This document shows positions 12,065 to 23,647 of a stretch of 64,000 nucleotides of DNA, one piece after another. Position numbers and translations under genes: made by a program. The first letter of the stretch is position 1; every line of letters begins with the position of its first letter. This DNA comes from Artemia franciscana. Taxonomy: Eukaryota; Arthropoda; Branchiopoda; Anostraca; Artemiidae. Where the stretch lies: positions 49,278,971 through 49,342,970 of the forward strand of contig NC_088875.1 in assembly GCF_032884065.1 (NCBI RefSeq), read 5' to 3'. The notes below the pieces were generated by a model. The model made no database searches. It worked only from the letters and a program-made list of their open reading frames with translations, and was not told where the DNA came from.

Positions 12065-12536
12065 ATAGTTTATATGTTTTTAGCTCAAATTGTACGGAAT
12101 TGAATGAACTTTCTTTTCGAATATGAAAAAAAAGTTTGTTACCTTGAAGAAATTTCGAGTTTTTAGCCTTTCTCTGAGATATTTGTCGAATTTTACAGCC
12201 CTTATTTTGAAACTGCAGTAAATAGAGAAAAACAAATATTTATTTTTCAATTTAAAAATCATATTCTTGTAGATCTAGACCTCTTCTTTCGATTGATATA
12301 ACATTACGCCGGGTTCCTTAACCCAATAACTCGCAAAAAATCCTGAATCGTCACACTTAGTTATAGGATGAATTTGGCGTTTTTGGCCTATATCTCAGAA
12401 ACGACCCAACGGCGAACATGCGTCCTGCGATATTCGTTTTCAGCATGGTCGACTACCCTAGGATTCGTCCTCAGCATTTTGTACCTTCCGGCATGGGTGG
12501 GTGCATGATAAAAAATCTGGCGCTCTGACTACTATA
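12065..12536 (-). repeat. Right terminal inverted repeat of the 7.6-12.5 kb transposon
   Basis: Inverted counterpart of 7611-8085. It ends in cgctctgactactata, where the left end reads tatagtcagagcg; the right copy has an extra AGT triplet. Confidence 0.8.
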
Positions 12537-14678
12537 ATGAAAGGACTGCCCCATGATAGGAGGGCAGAGAGAAAACAAGCTGTGACTAAGAGGTACGAGT
12601 AATCACTTCTTGCGGACTTGGTCCAGTATCTATGATACATGATACCAGTTTATCCCTTGCGTTCGAGAGCCTGTCCGCTAGGCGCATGTATTAGATTTCT
12701 CCGTCTAAAGTATCTTTAAAGGACGGTTTTTCTTTTGTTATTAATTTCAATAACACAGAGTCAAACTCCAAATTATAGCCAAGAAAATGTCAGATGGATA
12801 CACAGGGCCGTTACCCAGTATTTTCGTTCGGGAGGAGGGGGGGAGGATTCTTCCCGCTGACTTAGTCTAACGGTCAACCATGGAGACCGTCAGTCTGCCT
12901 TGCGAAAAAGGATGTTCCTTAGGCATACTTTCGTATCTTTAAGGGTTTTTTCTATGGTTTAACATTAAGAAACCAAGTATCTATGTACATAATGTATATC
13001 AGAACCGACCAAGAGTTTTAGTCAAGTAAATTAATTACCTACAAAAGAAAATCTAAACGATGTTTCTTCCCTGCAAAAACGTCTATGGATTTTTCGTGAC
13101 CGACATCAATGTCTCTATAGTTGGCATACAAGGTTAAACCACTCAGTCTTTCTTGTCCCCTAATGTCTTAGCCAGGTTTTTAACCTTTAAAGTTTAGAGA
13201 ATCTTCTTTTCTGAGTAGTACTACTGACAGGCAAGGTCACATGGACAATCAATAGAAGATAAATATTTGAAAAAAGTGGAGTCGTATACGCGAAGAGAAG
13301 ATAGAACACAAGGAATTTCTGTGATAAGAAATTTCTATCACAACAATGACTATCAAAACAATAAAGTACAGTAAAAAAACTGCTGATTGGATTACACAGA
13401 TCACATGACAGGATTAACACAGTGCACGAAGAGTTGTACTTCTGGCGATAAGTGTTCAGTCAAATCTGACGTGGTTGAAGAAATACAGGGTTATTTTCAA
13501 ACGTGTGGGAATGGTGAAAAACTGGGGAAAATAGAAAAACAAACTTCGGATTGGCTTTAAAACAGATAAAAGGTAAAAAATTAGTTAATTCACTGAATCA
13601 ATAAATAAAAACCTTAGCAGCAAAAAAAAAACCAACTCAGATTTAAAACTAAGGAGTCAAGTGAGTCAGTTGCAAATTTTTTTAAATAAGAAAATCCACA
13701 ATTTCGGCAGCTAGCTGGATGTCAGTGGCTATCAGCATGCGGAAAGGAATGAACAGTATGAAAATGAAGCCTTGATTCATACTCTGAGGATTTGTCTCGC
13801 CCTCGACACCTTTGCAAGGAAACTGCCTCAAATTTTCAAGTTAAATTTCAGATGTGCTATGAAAATGTATGGCATCTACTTCCCTTGGCTGATTTTCGCT
13901 CAAGCGAGCCGCAAGCTGCGTAGTCAATTCATATGGTCGGAAAAACTCCCTAAAAACATATATTATCAAATCACGGGCCTGCAGGAAGCCTGCTGATTCA
14001 GAGTCATTTCATACGGTTGGTCAAACTTCAGAAGTTTCCAGAAGTTGCAACTTATCTATTTCTTGCAGAAGTTTTCACACTATGGAGTGGCGAATACCAT
14101 GAGACTAAGTCGAAAATCTCCCAGGAAAAAAGGAATAATTTTTTTTTCTCTGGGGATCAAATATTCAGTTGAAGGTTGGCTTCAGTATGGCTCAGTTTGG
14201 AGAACGGTTATTTCCAGGCTTTAGGTTAGCCACGGGTGGAATTAAAAATCATGAGATCCAGACTAAAAAATCTTACAGCTTCACTGCCCAGATTTCTCCA
14301 ATTCTGAAAAAGGGATCTTCTTGCTTCTAATTATTGAGATTATGGGTAACCTGCACGTAAAATCATAAGCCTTTTTCTAAAATTTGGGAATCTACTGACT
14401 GAATTTCTTCTGACTAAGACAGTCTGATTTTATTGACACATCCCGGGTATTCCCGGTTTTTTAGTAGTAGGCCTTTACTGAAAGCCGGCATGCAGATATT
14501 TCTTTAGTACATATATCTATTTTTCAGAAACTAAACACAACCCTCCGTTTAAAACTTGAACCAAGCAAATCTGAAGCTCTTTTTCACGTTTAACCCCAAA
14601 TATTTGTATAAACGAACGTAAGAAGCCAATACCACAGTAGCCCCTCTGTCAGCTCAGAAATCATTAACACTGAAAAAT
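12537..14678. other. Non-coding stretch, nothing recognised
   Basis: AT-rich with stops in all frames. Several ORFs of 60-77 codons (for example 13187-13420 minus and 13772-13996 plus) have no recognisable motif and no supporting context. A G-rich patch occurs at 12829-12847. Confidence 0.4.
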
Positions 14679-14699
14679 TTAAATGCCGAAGGAATAAAA

Positions 14700-16262
14700 A
14701 GTTGGCACATACCATTCAAATTTTTTTGTTCCTATTGGCTTTGAAAAGATCCAGGCTATTGAACCTGTGATCTGCCAAAGAGCTATGTCTTGGACAGAGA
14801 ATCCCTCCTCCCTTCGAAAAAGACGCTCCATTGGTGCTGATGTAGGTGGTATGCCGTTGGACTTCCAGAAAACCAACTCTACCACAGGATAGTGTCTCAA
14901 CACAGACAGATCTTTTCTGGAGTCGCTCAAATAGCGGAAGGCTTTAAATCTTGTTGTTTTCATTTCAGTCGACTGAACACTGGCTTCCTCTTCGACAGGC
15001 ATTTCAAAGAAATTCTATTGAGATCTCAGTAACTCTAATCCAACAATTTCTTTGCTGGCACTCTGTTTACTTCCTAATGCCTTTCCTCGTTCACAGACAT
15101 ACTCAGCACAGTCTCCTTGTCTTCATCTCTTATAAATTTATCCTCAAAATAGGGAAGAGAACAGGTGGCCAGGTGGTAGTCAGCATAAAGAGATGGAGGT
15201 CCATACAGGAGTGGAAACCTTTGCCTAAGTCCTTCTAGCAGGATCTCAGCCAGCACCTTTGTATGCTTGACAGATAGCTGAAGCTTTTGGACCTTTCTTT
15301 ATAGTGACCAAACGGTAGAGAAAATTATCACGAAGAAAGCTTTGTCTTCTCCCTGTAGCCCTGTAGGCTATATGTTCCAGTAAAAAGATACATTTGAGTA
15401 GAAACTCTATCTCATTTTGCTTAAATCTTGGTTTCTTTAGTACGTTGCAAACTGTGGGCAGTTTTCGAGCTTGGTGACATTCACGAATTCTTTTCAGTTC
15501 CACCTCAAGCATAAAGCTGAATCAACTTTTTCTCAAAAACTTCCATGACAAGATCGTTATTCTTTGAACTGTGGCTAAATGAATTCCACACCAACTGACA
15601 CTTTGCTCTGACATTTAACACTGGTCTCCTGAAGTTAGGTACTTTTCTAAGGCGCGCTTTGCATCAATTATGGCCAACAGGTTCAGCGTGTGGCTGCAAC
15701 AGCGAAAATGCTGTGGCAAATATATCTCCAGCTCGTACTCAGACCCTTCACCTGGAAACTTATGAACATGGTCACTGTTTTCACTCATAGTTTCCAATCC
15801 TGGTTTATTTTCAGAAGCTGAAGTGTGATTCACACTGCCCCTATCTTCACATACAAGGAATGAAGTTGTGGTAGCACATTCACTTTTGTTGACCTTGGTG
15901 ACACTAAACCAACACGTCCATAAGTATCAAAGATTTTGTGCAAATCAGATGTCTCGATATTATCCGACTCTCCCTCCTGAGCATCAATGTCAGTATCCGA
16001 GTCACCTTCTTTAATGTGTGGCTCAATGGCAAGCTCTGAATTCTGTTTGAATGCTTTCAAAAAGTTTGATGCATTGTCCTTCACGATAGCTCTCACTATT
16101 TCTAAATTGGTGTCCAAACCATATTCTCGAAAAATGCTGAAGATCATTTTAGTTATTCTGACAAACATATGTGAACCAGTTAATCTTCTAGCAGCAAGAA
16201 CCATTGGCAAAAAATGCTTGTTACCATCTAAGACATGAGCAGTGACACACACAAAACTCCCG
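14700..16262 (-). pseudogene. hAT transposase, broken
   Basis: Read on the minus strand from 16262: SFVCVTAHVLDGNKHFLPMV and EIVRAIVKDNASNFLKAFK (the VTDN-type catalytic Asp region of hAT elements), a long acidic linker, then after a one-base shift at ~15831 LPQHFRCCSHTLNLLAIID (the HxxCxxHxLNL motif). A region in several frames follows (KCQLVWNSFSHSSKN near 15600). The last piece, 15002-14679, holds the C-terminal dimerisation domain: FRYLSDSRKDLSVLRHYPVV then PPTSAPMERLF. The usual SAPVERLF block is kept with one change. Stops and shifts between 15240 and 15620 remove the middle. No BED finger or terminal repeats are seen. The ORF that starts at 16303 gets its first ~13 codons from the neighbouring fold-back repeat. 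Confidence 0.85.
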
Positions 16263-17195
16263 ATGCGTGTCATGGTCATAGGCATCTTTGGTTCAATTTT
16301 CATTGAGACCCATCACTCCACTCGCGTTACACTGAATTGAATGAAAACTCAAAGTCCCCTCCCCCTCGCCCTATTTAAGTTAGGGTCTTCATCTTCGAGC
16401 TTGATGTGTCTTCTGTTCTTGGGCACCCATAGTTAAATTTTAATTAAAATCCAACTGGTAGTTCTCCCACTATGCTCGATTGCACAGACGGACAGACGAA
16501 TGCCAAAAACCTATCTTGATGGATTTTTCCACCATCCATATAGGTGATGATGCCTGAATGATGTTATGCTATTTTTTTCTTTCTTAGGATCCAATGGGCT
16601 AACATGGCTACCTAAGACGTGGCTAAATCTGTCTGTCCGTCCGTCCATCTGTCTGTCCGACCGTCTGCGCAATCGAGAATAGCTGAAGAACCGCCGGTCA
16701 AATTTAAATGAAAATTGAACCATAGCTGCCCAGGACCATGAGACAGATCAAGTTCGAAAATGAATGTCGTAGCTCAAATAGAAGAAAGGCGAAGGGTCTC
16801 TAATTTCTAAAAAAAAGTTGAGTTTTTCATTTAATTCAGTGTTGCGAATTGGAGTGATAGATCTGAATGAATATTGAACCAAAGATGCCTAGGACCATGA
16901 CACACATCAACTTTTGAGATGAAGACCAAAGCTCAAATAGAACAAGGGGGAGTGGGTTCTAATTGCTCATAAAGTTAAGTTTTCTGTTTAATTCAGTATA
17001 ATTTGCAAATAGAGCAACAGATCCGAATGAAAGCTAGACCAAAGATACCTAGGGTCAGGGCTCTCATATCAAGTTCTGGTATTATAAACCCTATCTCAAA
17101 TAGGGTGAGGAGGTTCCAACTTTTAAGAAAGTTGAGTTTCCCTTTAATTTAGTGGGACATATAAATTATGAATGGAGTGATGAATCTAAAGTCAG
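16262..17195. repeat. Fold-back element with 159-bp tandem units
   Basis: The left arm (16262-~16500) is an inverted copy of ~16645-16900. Both arms share the track aaaattgaacc-aagatgcc, a ggtctc/ctaa segment, an aattcagtg segment and a stretch of GTCC/GTCT-type tetranucleotides next to tcgattgc. The loop (~16500-16645) is unique. The right side continues as three tandem units of ~159 bp starting at about 16720, 16879 and 17038, each with ccaaagatgcctagg-like, ctcaaatag and gttgagttt phrases. The tandem-plus-inverted structure fits a fold-back transposon or a rearranged satellite. Confidence 0.75.
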
Positions 17196-18382
17196 ATTCG
17201 TCTGATTACCTGAATTTGCTGGAATGAATTTGACACAATACCACTGAACTGGATCAAGCTAGAATTCGCCAGACTTTTTTTATTGCAGAAAAAATTTTGA
17301 TGGGCAAAGATTCCTAGCCACAATAGTTTTACCAATAATACGGTCCTGAAGATGATGAACTGGTAGAAATATGGTTAGGTTGATAAGATGACAAAAATTA
17401 AACACTATTGTCAGAAACATAAGCCCAAATGGACTAGAGTATGCAACATTTAGCACAAAACGATGGATTTTAGCTCACTGTCGACCAGTGAATTGTGAAA
17501 TAATTTTAAATTTTATTAAAACTTTAAACAAAATTAAACCAAGTGATAATCATACTATAATTTTTTTTTGTCATAAACAAATACCTTATTTCACATCCAA
17601 AAATGGGACATGGAGCTATATTTGAGGTTTACTCTAAATCCAGAGGCAAATTTTGGTAGTTCAAAGATAATGAGGATAGCTTTTACCATAAATTTTGGTC
17701 CTCAAGATTTCATGTGAATCACATCTTTAGTTGAACACTTCGAACTCCCCAATAAAAGTTCATTATCAAATTTTTTGAAAAGAAAGAAATTGAGTCTTAG
17801 ATACAAATAAAGACTGGATATATGCATTAGCTATGTAGACACTGCATCACCAAGAAGACTATGAAAAAATGTTTTATGACTACAAATACCATCTGTCTGA
17901 ATGCAATATTTTCAGTCTTAATCTTCAGGAAATCTGCATAAGCTTTATGTGCAATTTGATTAGTTTTTACTCATAAAAATGGGTAGACTAGAATCAGTGA
18001 AGTCCACAAGTTTTTCTAGGTGATCACTAATTTAACAAGTCATCACTCCAGGGACTGATGGCCCACTCTTAGAATCTGGATGCTCTCTGTATGGAATGAT
18101 GACCCAGTCTGGAATTTGTGTGATCAGTCTATGAAGTGATGGCCTATGGCCTATCCTTCAAATCTAGTTGACCTCTCTACAGACCAGTCTGTTGACCCTT
18201 TTATGGACTAATGACCGAGTCTGAGCCATCACTGTATAGATGGCTATTTGGCTATGCCAAAAACTATTTGGCTATGCTGACTTTTAGTTAGTTTGAGATT
18301 AACGACTCTTATGACCACACCTATCACATATAGGGTCCTTTCGACTCTTTTCATGGGTGAGTCATCTCAAACCCTAAAACAG
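17196..18382. other. Non-coding stretch, degenerate short repeats at its end
   Basis: No gene seen. Between 18030 and 18240 phrases such as gatggcc, gatgaccca, cagtctg and gatcagtc recur irregularly every 40-60 bases, which looks like a decayed tandem array; I could not fix a clear unit. Confidence 0.4.
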
Positions 18383-18394
18383 TTACAAAAGACT

Positions 18395-18830
18395 GAGCTT
18401 TGTCGAAAAAAGCAGTGGAGGTAGCGACAGAATCTTGTTACATTGTTCTAGAAAGAAGTTTGTGTCTACAAGCGGCAGCGAGGTCGCCACCAACCAACTG
18501 AATTCTTGCACAAAGTAAGCGTCGGGCAGAAAAGTTCCTTTACGACATGGAGACACGTAATAAACTGTGACTTGCACATGACATTCAGCATTTATGACGC
18601 TTTTGCTGACGTTTCTGCGTTGCTAATCTCAAGAGCTTCGAGAGAACGTAGAATTGGCTGGTAGAGCTCAAGTAATCGCGTAACTGAATCACGGCGCTCG
18701 ATCCATCTGGTTTCAGAGAATTCGATCAGGTTCTGTTTTTGTGGATACAGTAAGAGTTTGTTGATTTTTTTTTCAGGTTTTCGGTTCTGATTGGCGAAGC
18801 ACTGTAGAAATTGCAAATTTGCGAAAGGGT
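18395..18830 (-). pseudogene. hAT transposase fragment
   Basis: The minus-strand piece 18816-18592 reads FSETRWIERRDSVTRLLELY and PILRSLEALE, the TRW-ERHDS type motif of hAT transposases (the group related to ZMYM and THAP proteins). Downstream on the minus strand, in other frames, helical sequence continues (MLNVMCKSQFITCLHVVKEL, then a segment around 18470). The ORF at 18577-18383 is in a different frame from this continuation and is not itself convincing. Only the middle of the transposase is present; both ends are lost. It is a different hAT lineage from the copy at 14.7-16.3 kb. Confidence 0.65.
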
Positions 18831-19134
18831 TCCAAGGAATGCTTTAAAGCTTGAATTGAGCAGACATATACAACAACTTAATTCAAATAAGCAACCAAAC
18901 TGATTCGTTTAACTTTTATCTTACGCTGCTTCGTTAAATTAATCCCAAACTCTCAAAACACAAAAAAAAAATAAAAATGAAGATTTTCCCTCTGGGATAA
19001 GAATTACAATTGATTCTTCAGAGACGACCAAGAGGTGTGTCAGCGATATTAAATACCCTGTCTTTCGCAGTTTTTATGAATTGTCTTTCCCTATTAAGTG
19101 TTTTTGTTTTCACTATTAAGTGACACTAGTACAA
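18831..19134. other. Unassigned spacer before the LINE
   Basis: AT-rich with A-runs; no coding signal recognised. Confidence 0.4.
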
Positions 19135-22100
19135 AGTTCTTTCTTTATTGGGTTTTGTCGAGCTAAGTGGTGGTTTTTGCTGTTAGTATGGGTGATATAT
19201 CAATAAGTAGAGAAAATATTTTTTTTTCTGGTTGTCATCTTGGTTTGTCAAAAATCAAACACGATCTGACCATAATAATCATGGTCCTTGTTTTGTGTCT
19301 TTTCCTGCCTTCTCTTTTGTTGCTTTTGTTTTTTATTGTAGATCTAGATCTGGTTCTTAAGTGTACTACTGTATTTTATCAAATTCATTTATTAATTTTC
19401 CTTACTTTGCCTTTTCTCCTACGCCGCTTGAAGGCGCGTCCTGCGATTATTTATCTACTAAGAATTAATGTCCAAATTTACAAATGCTAAGAATAAGCTT
19501 AGCAGGCTAGAGGCTAATCCGCTAGATCTTAAACAAATTCTAGCGAATGATTTAGTGAACGTGAATTTTGGTAATGTGGATGAATCTGTGGCGGCTCTCC
19601 CCCAAAACAAATATATTAACGATAATGATATAGATCATGTAGCTACTCCAGGTTCATTTCGGTCAATATTTTGGAATTGTCTTGGTTTAATGAGTAAAAT
19701 GGATTTTCTATCGGAGTTTCTCCCAGTCATGATGTTTTGTTGAATAGGATTAATGATAATCCTTCTTCTTCAGTCCAAATTAAAGGTTATAATTTCTTTG
19801 ATAAATCACGAGTATCGATAAATAAGGGAGGAGTCGGGTGTTATGTATGCCATAATATTCTTTCGAGAAAAATAACAGATTTTGATGACTTATATGAGGA
19901 AATAAAATTTTTATTTTTCATTTTACAATTGAAAATACATAACGAGAATATTGCGTGTTGCGTTTGTTATATGCCCCCTCGTGTATCACCTTCTTCTTTT
20001 TCGTCGTCACTTAATATCCTTATGAAGCTAATGTCATGCAAGTACATAACGGTAATCCTGATGGGAGATTTCAACATCAATTTGATTTATGATTCACATC
20101 AGACAACAGATAAAGAAAGCAAAAATACAATTGATTTTCTATTAATGTGCCTGTCCCATGGTTTGTAGCATACCTAAAAGAATAACTGCAACATCAGCAT
20201 CAATGATTGTCAATATTTTGACGATCTAATAAATCTAATGACGATTTAAGACAAATCTAATAAGGATAATAATGGTGGACTCTTCAGATCATTTCCTGTT
20301 GTTTTCTGAATAAAAAAGTGAGCTTTAACCGAGCAACAAATTGTTTTCCAAAAAGTCAAGGATACTCAATAGAAATACGGTACAACTATTAAAAGAAAGA
20401 TTAAGGCTTTTGAATGGTAATGGACCTTTTGAATCTGATGATGTGGCCCACGTTATGGATTTATTTTTAAATCAGTTAAAGTAAATATTAAATGAAACAT
20501 GCTCGGTGAAAAAGATGAGTCTGAGACGTTATCAATCTCCTAATAAGCCATGGATAACCGAAAGCATACTACGATCTATAAAGTTCAAAAATCACTTATT
20601 CAGGAGACAACTTAACTGTCCATTCGATGAAAATATTTTTGAATTTAAAAGGTATACAAGTCAACTGTCAAAAATTCTTCGACTGGAAAAAAAAATTATT
20701 ATGAACGAGAGTTTGAGAAAGTTCATTTGTCTCAGAAAAAGACTTGGTCACTAATTAACTAATGCCTTAGCAAGAGGCAGGACCAAAGTTTTCCAGATGA
20801 AATGTGCATGCCTGAATATCGAGTACCTCTTAAAGATAGGAAGGAAATAGCAGATGCCCTGAACCGGCATTTTGCTACAATAGTTGAAAAAACTGCAGAG
20901 TCCGCTGCCAAATCAAGATCAAGTAGTCAAAATAAAGATGATTTTAGAAAATTCCTTCCGCCATCACATGATAGGTTGATATTTTTAACACCGGTTTCTG
21001 AACAAGGATTAAAGAATGTAGTTACTCTTTTGAAAAATGGTCATTCAGAGGGTATTGACGGATCATCGACATTTCTCTTAAAAGAAATATTCCCCCAGAT
21101 ATCGCATATTTTATGTCATATAATAAACTTGGCATTTAAAAACGAGACGTTTCCTTCGTCATTAAAAGATTCAAGAATATTGGCTTTTTACATAGGAGAG
21201 GAAAAAACAACTCCATCAGATTATCGGCCCATATCGCTCCTGTCGGCTTTTTCTAAAATAATTGAACGGTGTCTGTATAATAGAATAGTGCATTTTTTTA
21301 GATCATTTTGAAATGATAAATCAACTACAGTTCGGATTTCGCAAATGTCATTCTACCGATCATGCAGTCCTATTACTAACACAGTATGTCCATGATATTC
21401 TTGACCGTGGTGAATTTTAGCTTCGATTTTTCTTGACATTAAAACAGCATTTGATGCAATATCTCATGATACTTTATTGCATAAGTTGGATCATTATGGT
21501 ATAAGAACAAGCAAAATCCGTAATAGCATCTTATATCTATGACCGTCCTAAATATGTTGATGGAGGTGATATTTCGTCTGAAATGACTCGTCAATCTAAT
21601 ACCGCTGGTGTCCCGCCAGGGTCAATACTTGGTCTCCTACTTTTCTTAATTTATGTGAATGACCTGAATAATTCAATGAAAATATTTGGTTTAAATATGC
21701 AATTTGTGGACGACAATGCTTGTACTGTTACAGGGAAAGATGTGAGCTGTTTGAAAATTGCATTGGAAGAAGCTTTCAACAATCTTCTATTGTGGCGTGA
21801 GTCAAATTTACCTAGCTCTTAACGCTGATAAAGTAAAATTTGTGGTTTTTTCGTGATGGAACGATGCAGTTCCTGAGATTCCAGTAATTGAAACAAGTGA
21901 TTTTAAATAAAGATTTCACGAACAGCAACCATGCGGTGCCACAGAGTACTCCTTGACTCTAATCCACATGGAATCCTCATATATCTAATCTACGGATGAA
22001 GTTGGAAAGAAATATAGGGATAATGCGAAGAATAGAGTCATCCATTCCCTTTGAAGCAATGAGATCACTTCATTATGCACTTATTCATTCTCATTTAATG

Positions 22101-22326
22101 TTTTCATCACTTGTTTACCTTAATACATTTAGTTCTCATATTACACCACTTCAGAGACAACAGAATAAAGCTTTGCGGGTCCTTAAGAGTTACTTACCTT
22201 CCCCTAATTTATATCCAGCAAAGTCATCAGCAGATTCTCTGTATTACTTCCTTGATATCCTTCCTTTAAGACATTTTGTGACTGTTTTTAGTTCGTCAGT
22301 AGCATTCATTCAGTGAACAATTCTCT
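19135..22326 (+). mobile_element. LINE-1st copy, 5' part (interrupted by a second LINE)
   Basis: A non-LTR retrotransposon that begins in T-rich sequence like the ORF1-ORF2 spacer of the next LINE, so ORF1 is lost. Its ORF2 starts at 19468 and is still in the C-terminal domain when the sequence changes at ~22326. The missing C terminus reappears at 27224. The boundary is placed at the short near-duplicate tgaacaattctct / tgaatctattctct (22314-22326 and 27224-27237). Confidence 0.75.
19468..22316 (+). pseudogene. LINE ORF2 (APE endonuclease and reverse transcriptase), broken
   Basis: The N terminus (RLEANPLDLKQIL) matches ORF2 of the LINE at 23.9-27 kb. The endonuclease comes in two frames: FRSIFWNCLGLMSKMDFL (19658-), then GGVGCYVCHNIL (19831-) and VILMGDFNINL (20053-). 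A linker follows (KPWITESILRSIKFKN, 20536-) and then the RT: DSRILAFYIGEEKTTPSDYR (21169-), SLLSAFSKIIERC, QLQFGFRKCHSTDHAV (~21325), GVPPGSILGLLLFLIYVNDL (~21607-), the catalytic box FVDDN (~21700), and the 21996-22316 segment (KLERNIGIMRRI, LDILPLRHF). FVDDN stands where FADDT is usual. At least six shifts or stops, including a damaged palm region at 21410-21560, show it is dead. CR1/Jockey superfamily by motif style. Confidence 0.85.
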
Positions 22327-22594
22327 GAGTACTTGGTAGAGTTACCTATGTGAAAAACCAGTTTCTGGTTATATTTAATTAACGTATTTCAACTGGATTG
22401 CTGTTTATTACAGTGTTAAAACACATTGTTATTAATTAAGTTGAAATAACTCGTTGTTATTTATTGACTATTTTGTGGTTTACTGGATAGCAGCTTTGGA
22501 TATAAGAGTACGGCAGAAATTCTAGCAGGTCTGAAATTTGATATTTGACTTCTTATTTTTTTTTAAGTTAAGTTAGCCAGTTTTGAAGTTTGAA

Positions 22595-23647
22595 ATGAGC
22601 AAGTTCAAGAAAGGGGACTTGGCGTTGACAAAACTCAGAAATTACCCGCTTTGGCCAGTAAGAATTGTAGACGTTAATACCCAATCAGAAAAAGCCTCAA
22701 AATTTCTAGTTTTCTTTTATGGATCCCATGATCTTCAGACAGTCTTAGAAGTAAATTTAGTTTTCTATGCGGAAAAGTCAAAAGAAGCATCACATAAAAC
22801 AGAACGAAGCGTTAACAAGACATTTCAGGAGCTGGAGATTTTCCCGGATATCTACTTACAGTATTTAAAAAAAGCTCCCTCCACTCAAACTGGCTCAAAT
22901 TCTGAAAAATCATCGGTAGCTGTTCTTGTTGAAAAGTTAGTTTCTACGGAACAAGAGTTAGCACAAACAAAGCAAAATATGCTCAAGGACATCGGGAATT
23001 GGTCACAGAAAAGGTAGCACAAAAAATAGTATCAACCCAGGTACTGCTGAACAGATAATATCCCAAGTTTATGATGGATTATCTGTCGAATACAATGGAA
23101 AATTTGTTGAGATTGGAAAAGTACTTAAGGGGTTAAGAGCTCAAATAGAGTCGCTGGAAAATCGTATTGCAAAAATGGAAGATAGACTTGACGAGTATCA
23201 ACAAGAAGCTCAGCTTGAATCCCTTGTATTCGTAGGGGTCAAACAGGCCCCTGGTGTTGACCTTAAAGTAACAATGCACAATATAATAAAGGACAAAATG
23301 GGCTTGAGTGCTCTTATGAGTGATCAAATTCTTTCTATGCAACGTTTTCGTTTATCCAACCCTACAGCTCAGATTAGTGATGAAAGTCGAGTTGCCCCTG
23401 TGATTGTCAAATTTTCTAACAAATATGTTTCAAATTTTCTAACAAAGATGTTGCGCATAATGTCTTTAAAGCGAAATCTGGTGTTTTTCTGAATGAATAT
23501 CTCACGAAGCAGCGCAAGATTATCCTGGACAGTGCTAGAGATAAGTTCGGAGCTAAGAACATTTGGTCGGACCAAGGCCGTATTTTTGCTCGCTTACCAG
23601 GTGAAGATTCTTCTAGGAGGATTCGAAAGGTTGAAGACACCTTCTAG
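22595..23647 (+). pseudogene. LINE ORF1 with N-terminal PWWP-type domain, coiled coil and RRM/ORF1p-like region
   Basis: I chose the ATG at 22595. Residues ~4-70 read FKKGDLALTKLRNYPLWPVR, then KFLVFFYGSHDLQTV and LVFYAEKSK, followed by a short helical stretch (FQELEIFPDIYLQYL). This is the PWWP fold signature: GD-AK-YP-WP-R strands, a VFFYG-H strand pair and a C-terminal helix, with PLWP in place of PWWP. PWWP domains bind methylated histone H3 and DNA. After ~22990 two shifts lead to a coiled-coil stretch (LRAQIESLENRIAKMEDRLD, 23134-) and a nucleic-acid-binding part typical of LINE ORF1 proteins (LESLVFVGVKQAPG, VAPVIVKFSNK, then FLNEYLTKQRKIILDSARDK and NIWSDQGRIFARLPGE in another frame). 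The last shift is caused by a 23-bp tandem duplication at 23407-23452. The original protein was probably ~350 residues. Confidence 0.72.

Larger units (their letters stand above)
7611..12536 (+). mobile_element. DNA transposon with ~480-bp terminal inverted repeats (Academ-like)
   Basis: The sequence from 7611 (tatagtcagagcgccagatt) to ~8085 is repeated, inverted and diverged, from 12536 back to ~12065. Long blocks agree, such as atgccggaaggtacaaaatg, catgctgaaaacgaatatc, cgtttctgagatataggcc, and ctaaaaactcgaaatt further in. Between the repeats lies one plus-strand coding region in pieces: a transposase-like part, then a nuclease-like part and a Cys-rich tail. Long inverted repeats plus a transposase and an XPG/PIN-like nuclease in one unit is the description I know for Academ transposons; that assignment is from memory and tentative. 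I found no convincing target-site duplication. The coding part is visibly richer in GC than its flanks. Confidence 0.7.

Noticed and set aside
7612-12530. Polinton identity for the 7.6-12.5 kb element, suggested by long inverted repeats starting near AG
   Set aside because: The flanks show no 6-bp duplication, the interior has no PolB, integrase or capsid gene, and the proteins fit another transposon family.
13187-13420. 77-codon minus ORF
   Set aside because: AT-rich sequence, no motif, no neighbour that makes sense of it.
16511-16723. 70-codon minus ORF with Arg/Asp-rich repeats
   Set aside because: It is translation of the GTCC/GTCT tetranucleotide stretch and the loop of the fold-back element.
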